Shown: in pieces, positions 61,787 to 64,000 of the stretch
How positions within the stretch are numbered: position 1 is the first letter of the stretch
Layout: each line of letters starts with the position of its first letter
From: Streptomyces formicae
GTDB taxonomy: Bacteria > Actinomycetota > Actinomycetes > Streptomycetales > Streptomycetaceae
Length of the DNA: 64,000 nucleotides
Assembly: GCF_022647665.1 (NCBI RefSeq)
Contig: NZ_CP071872.1
Coordinates: 806,001-870,000 of the forward strand
Reading direction: 5' to 3'
The notes under the pieces: model-generated
Seen by the model: the letters and a program-made list of their open reading frames with translations, nothing else
Database searches by the model: none
What the model was told of the DNA's origin: nothing
Position numbers and translations under genes: made by a program

Positions 61787-62911
61787 GTGACTGAGATCGA
61801 GATCGGGCGCGGCAAGCGCGGCCGTAGGGCGTACGCGTTCGACGACATCGCCGTCGTACCGAGCCGGCGCACCCGGGACCCGAAGGAGGTCTCGATCGCG
61901 TGGCAGATCGACGCCTACCGCTTCGAACTGCCCTTCCTGGCCGCTCCCATGGACTCCGTCGTCTCCCCGCAGACCGCGATCCGCATCGGTGAGCTGGGCG
62001 GTCTCGGCGTGCTGAACCTCGAGGGTCTGTGGACCCGCTACGAGGACCCGCAGCCGCTGCTCGACGAGATCGCGGAGCTGCCCACGGAGTCCGCGACCCG
62101 CCGCCTCCAGGAGATCTACGCAGCGCCGATCAAGGAGGAGCTGATCGCGCAGCGCCTGAAGGAGGTGCGCGACTCGGGCGTCGTCACGGCCGCCGCGCTC
62201 TCCCCGCAGCGCACCGCCCAGTTCTCCAAGACCGTCGTCGACGCGGGCGTGGACCTCTTCGTCATCCGCGGCACGACCGTCTCGGCCGAGCACGTCTCGG
62301 GCGCCGCGGAGCCGCTGAACCTGAAGCAGTTCATCTACGAGCTCGACGTGCCCGTCATCGTCGGCGGCTGCGCGACGTACACCGCCGCGCTGCACCTGAT
62401 GCGCACGGGCGCGGCCGGTGTCCTCGTCGGCTTCGGCGGCGGCGCCGCGCACACCACGCGCAACGTGCTGGGCATCCAGGTCCCGATGGCCACGGCGGTC
62501 GCCGATGTCGCCGCCGCCCGCCGCGACTACATGGACGAGTCCGGCGGCCGGTACGTCCATGTGATCGCCGACGGCGGTGTCGGCTGGTCCGGCGACCTGC
62601 CGAAGGCGATCGCCTGCGGCGCGGACGCCGTGATGATCGGCTCTCCGCTGGCCCGCGCCACGGACGCGCCCGGCCGCGGCCACCACTGGGGCATGGAGGC
62701 CGTCCACGAGGACGTGCCGCGCGGCAAGCTGGTCGACCTCGGCATCGTCGGCACGACGGAGGAGATCCTCACCGGCCCGTCGCACAGCCCGGACGGCTCG
62801 ATGAACTTCTTCGGCGCCCTGCGTCGCGCCATGGCGACGACCGGCTACAGCGAGCTCAAGGAGTTCCAGCGCGTCGAGGTGACCGTCGCGGACTCGCAGC
62901 ACAAGCGCTGA
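61787..62911 (+). CDS. guaB3: GuaB3 family IMP dehydrogenase-related protein
   Basis: A 374-residue IMPDH-fold protein without CBS domains. It starts at a GTG with EIEIGRGKRGRRAYAFDDIA and has LGVLNLEGLWTRYEDP. The loop aligned with the catalytic GPGSICTTR of GuaB reads GGGAAHTTR, so the active-site Cys is His222. The later IADGGVGWSGDLPKAIACGA and VMIGSPLARATDAPG are kept. Either it uses another chemistry or it is regulatory. Confidence 0.92.
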   Translation: MTEIEIGRGKRGRRAYAFDDIAVVPSRRTRDPKEVSIAWQIDAYRFELPFLAAPMDSVVSPQTAIRIGELGGLGVLNLEGLWTRYEDPQPLLDEIAELPTESATRRLQEIYAAPIKEELIAQRLKEVRDSGVVTAAALSPQRTAQFSKTVVDAGVDLFVIRGTTVSAEHVSGAAEPLNLKQFIYELDVPVIVGGCATYTAALHLMRTGAAGVLVGFGGGAAHTTRNVLGIQVPMATAVADVAAARRDYMDESGGRYVHVIADGGVGWSGDLPKAIACGADAVMIGSPLARATDAPGRGHHWGMEAVHEDVPRGKLVDLGIVGTTEEILTGPSHSPDGSMNFFGALRRAMATTGYSELKEFQRVEVTVADSQHKR

Positions 62912-62964
62912 CGTCCTCGTAGGCAGGTTCGCGTCGTACGGATACCACCGGAGACACGACCGGA

Positions 62965-63009
62965 TACGACTGGGGCCCGGCACCCTCACGGTGCCGGGCC
63001 CCAGTCGTA
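62965..63009. terminator. Bidirectional terminator
   Basis: A perfect 20-bp stem (62965-62984 with 62990-63009) and a five-base loop lie between the convergent guaB3 and membrane-protein genes. Confidence 0.92.
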
Positions 63010-63018
63010 CGTCGGAGG

Positions 63019-63531
63019 TTACTCCGTGGCGGTGGCCTTCCTGGCACCGGCGAACGCGGCGACCGCGGCCAGGGCGAAGAAGACGAAGGTCATGAAGTCC
63101 TTGCTCTCGTTCCACGCCTGGGTCAGCAGCGAGAAGTTGTCGAGGACGATCTCGGTCGCGGAGACCTTGAGCTCCTTGGCGACGAGGATCGCGATGGCGA
63201 GGAGCTGCCCGGCGTAGACGGCTCCCAGGGAGAGCGCGGCGCTCACGACGGGCAGGAGCGGGTTGCGGCCGCCCAGCTTGGCGGCGGCGAAGCCGACCAG
63301 GAAGCCGACACCGATGGCGGCCCAGCCGATCTCGCGCTCGATCGCCCCGGCGACACCGCCGTAGACGCCGCCGGCGACGAGCGCGGCGACCAGGGCCGCG
63401 ACGAGGCCGAGAGGCAGGTTCTCGCGGACCGGCGCGGGCGCGGGAGCCGGCAGGGGCGCCGTGTCAGGGGCGTCGGGCGCGGCGGAGGTGGCGGCGAACG
63501 GGTTGCCGGACGGCGGTACGGACTGAGACAT
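63019..63531 (-). CDS. Small integral membrane protein
   Basis: A 170-residue protein of unknown function. A Pro/Ala-rich cytoplasmic start (NPFAATSAAPDAPDTAPLPA) leads to four hydrophobic helices: LGLVAALVAALVAGGVYGGV, IGWAAIGVGFLVGFAAA, PLLPVVSAALSLGAVYAG and FMTFVFFALAAVAAFAGA. I chose the ATG at 63531; the in-frame start at 63576 reads unlikely sequence. Confidence 0.82.
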   Translation of the reverse strand: MSQSVPPSGNPFAATSAAPDAPDTAPLPAPAPAPVRENLPLGLVAALVAALVAGGVYGGVAGAIEREIGWAAIGVGFLVGFAAAKLGGRNPLLPVVSAALSLGAVYAGQLLAIAILVAKELKVSATEIVLDNFSLLTQAWNESKDFMTFVFFALAAVAAFAGARKATATE

Positions 63532-63696
63532 ACGGGATCCCCCCACGGGACAAGGAAGCGCACGAATGTGCGACAAGTGGCGCTGGAGGCTAACACCCGG
63601 GTCCGACAGCGCACACCGGGATACCTGAAAGCCCGCCGTGGCCGGGTGGTCCGTTCTCCGCCAGGGCCGGGTGGTCCGTTCCCCGCAGTTCGCCGC

Positions 63697-64000
63697 CTAC
63701 AGCCGGTGCGCCGCGCCCGCCGGGGACGCGCCCCGGGTGTCCAGGAGCAGCTGGGCCTTCACGGCCAGGCCCTGGAGGTCGTAGGTGCGGTGGTGCTGGA
63801 GGAGGACCGTCAGGTCCGCGTTGGCCGCGGCCTCGTAGAGGGAGTCCGCGCGGGGTACAGGGCGGTCGCGGACCCGCCAGTCGAGGACGTACGGGTCGTG
63901 GTAGCTGACGGAGGCGCCCAGCTCCATCAGGCGCTGGGCGATCTCGGGCGCGGGGGAGTCCTGGAGGTCGGCGAGGTCCGGCTTGTACGTGATGCCGAGC
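63697..64000 (-). CDS. Nucleotide-sugar dehydrogenase, C-terminal part (runs off the window)
   Basis: The last 100 codons of a UDP-glucose/GDP-mannose dehydrogenase family protein. LGITYKPDLADLQDSPAPEI (the conserved YKxxxxDxRxSP-type motif) is followed by GASVSYHDPYV, and DLTVLLQHHRTYDL and LLDTRG at the end. The 5' part lies beyond position 64000, so substrate specificity cannot be judged. Confidence 0.88.
   Translation of the reverse strand, partial: LGITYKPDLADLQDSPAPEIAQRLMELGASVSYHDPYVLDWRVRDRPVPRADSLYEAAANADLTVLLQHHRTYDLQGLAVKAQLLLDTRGASPAGAAHRL

Overview
The window is chromosomal DNA from a high-G+C actinomycete, almost certainly a Streptomyces. Codon third positions are dominated by G/C, and many starts are GTG. 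The gene order is a Streptomyces core block: tuf, the complete S10-spc-alpha ribosomal cluster, glmM/glmS/alr, the t6A genes, a CIRCE-controlled groES-groEL1 operon, then bldM, an shbA-like sigma factor and two guaB paralogues. The developmental regulators (a WhiB-family protein, BldM and the ECF sigma factor) point to Streptomyces rather than to another actinomycete.

Layout. 1-1.3 kb: tuf and its terminator. 1.3-8.1 kb, mostly minus strand: a Tat-exported PIG-L deacetylase lipoprotein, then an RNA-repair locus. That locus holds an intact 969-residue fusion (MJ1316/DUF504, EEP phosphoesterase, 2H phosphoesterase, poly(A)-polymerase-type nucleotidyltransferase) and, directly upstream, a decayed RNA ligase-polynucleotide kinase gene. 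The ligase lacks its N-terminus and abuts the tail of a TetR-family gene facing the other way. 8.1-28.1 kb: rpsJ to rplO, secY-adk-map-infA-rpmJ-rpsM-rpsK-rpoA-rplQ-truA, one minus-strand membrane-anchored protein, and rplM-rpsI. 28.2-40.1 kb: peptidoglycan and cofactor genes (glmM, glmS, alr, coaA, acpS, nnr) mixed with two hydrolases and a DUF389 membrane protein, ending in tsaE. 40.1-43.8 kb: a small ORF behind a palindrome, a catalytically degenerate L,D-transpeptidase-like protein, and tsaB-rimI-tsaD. 43.8-49 kb: a DGPF protein with its ECF42 sigma factor, a frameshifted membrane-protein gene, a THUMP-like methyltransferase and a lipoprotein polysaccharide deacetylase. 49-51.4 kb: two CIRCE operators, groES and groEL1. 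51.4-57.8 kb: accessory genes (SnoaL-like protein, a DeoR/LacI-type regulator divergent from a DUF2264 gene, an SDR, a MOSC protein and a LysR regulator). 57.8-64 kb: WhiB-family gene, bldM, shbA-like sigma factor, guaB, guaB3-like gene, a small membrane protein and the start-truncated end of a nucleotide-sugar dehydrogenase.

How the parts work together. Most of the window makes ribosomes, the secretion channel, RNA polymerase alpha and chaperonin. The glm/alr genes supply UDP-GlcNAc and D-alanine for the cell wall, and the tsa genes make the t6A tRNA modification. Regulatory sites readable in the sequence include two CIRCE elements, a sigma-BldN-type promoter (CGTAAC-N16-CGTTGA) before bldM, and an ECF42-type promoter (TGTCGA-N17-CGAC) before the DGPF gene. 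There is also a TGATCGAA-N10-TTCGATCA operator between the DeoR-type regulator and the DUF2264 gene, and unassigned palindromes before the WhiB gene and before the small ORF at 40.2 kb. The least ordinary region is the RNA-repair locus: one complex intact gene next to a partner that looks lost. I see no tRNA, rRNA, insertion sequence, prophage or CRISPR array.
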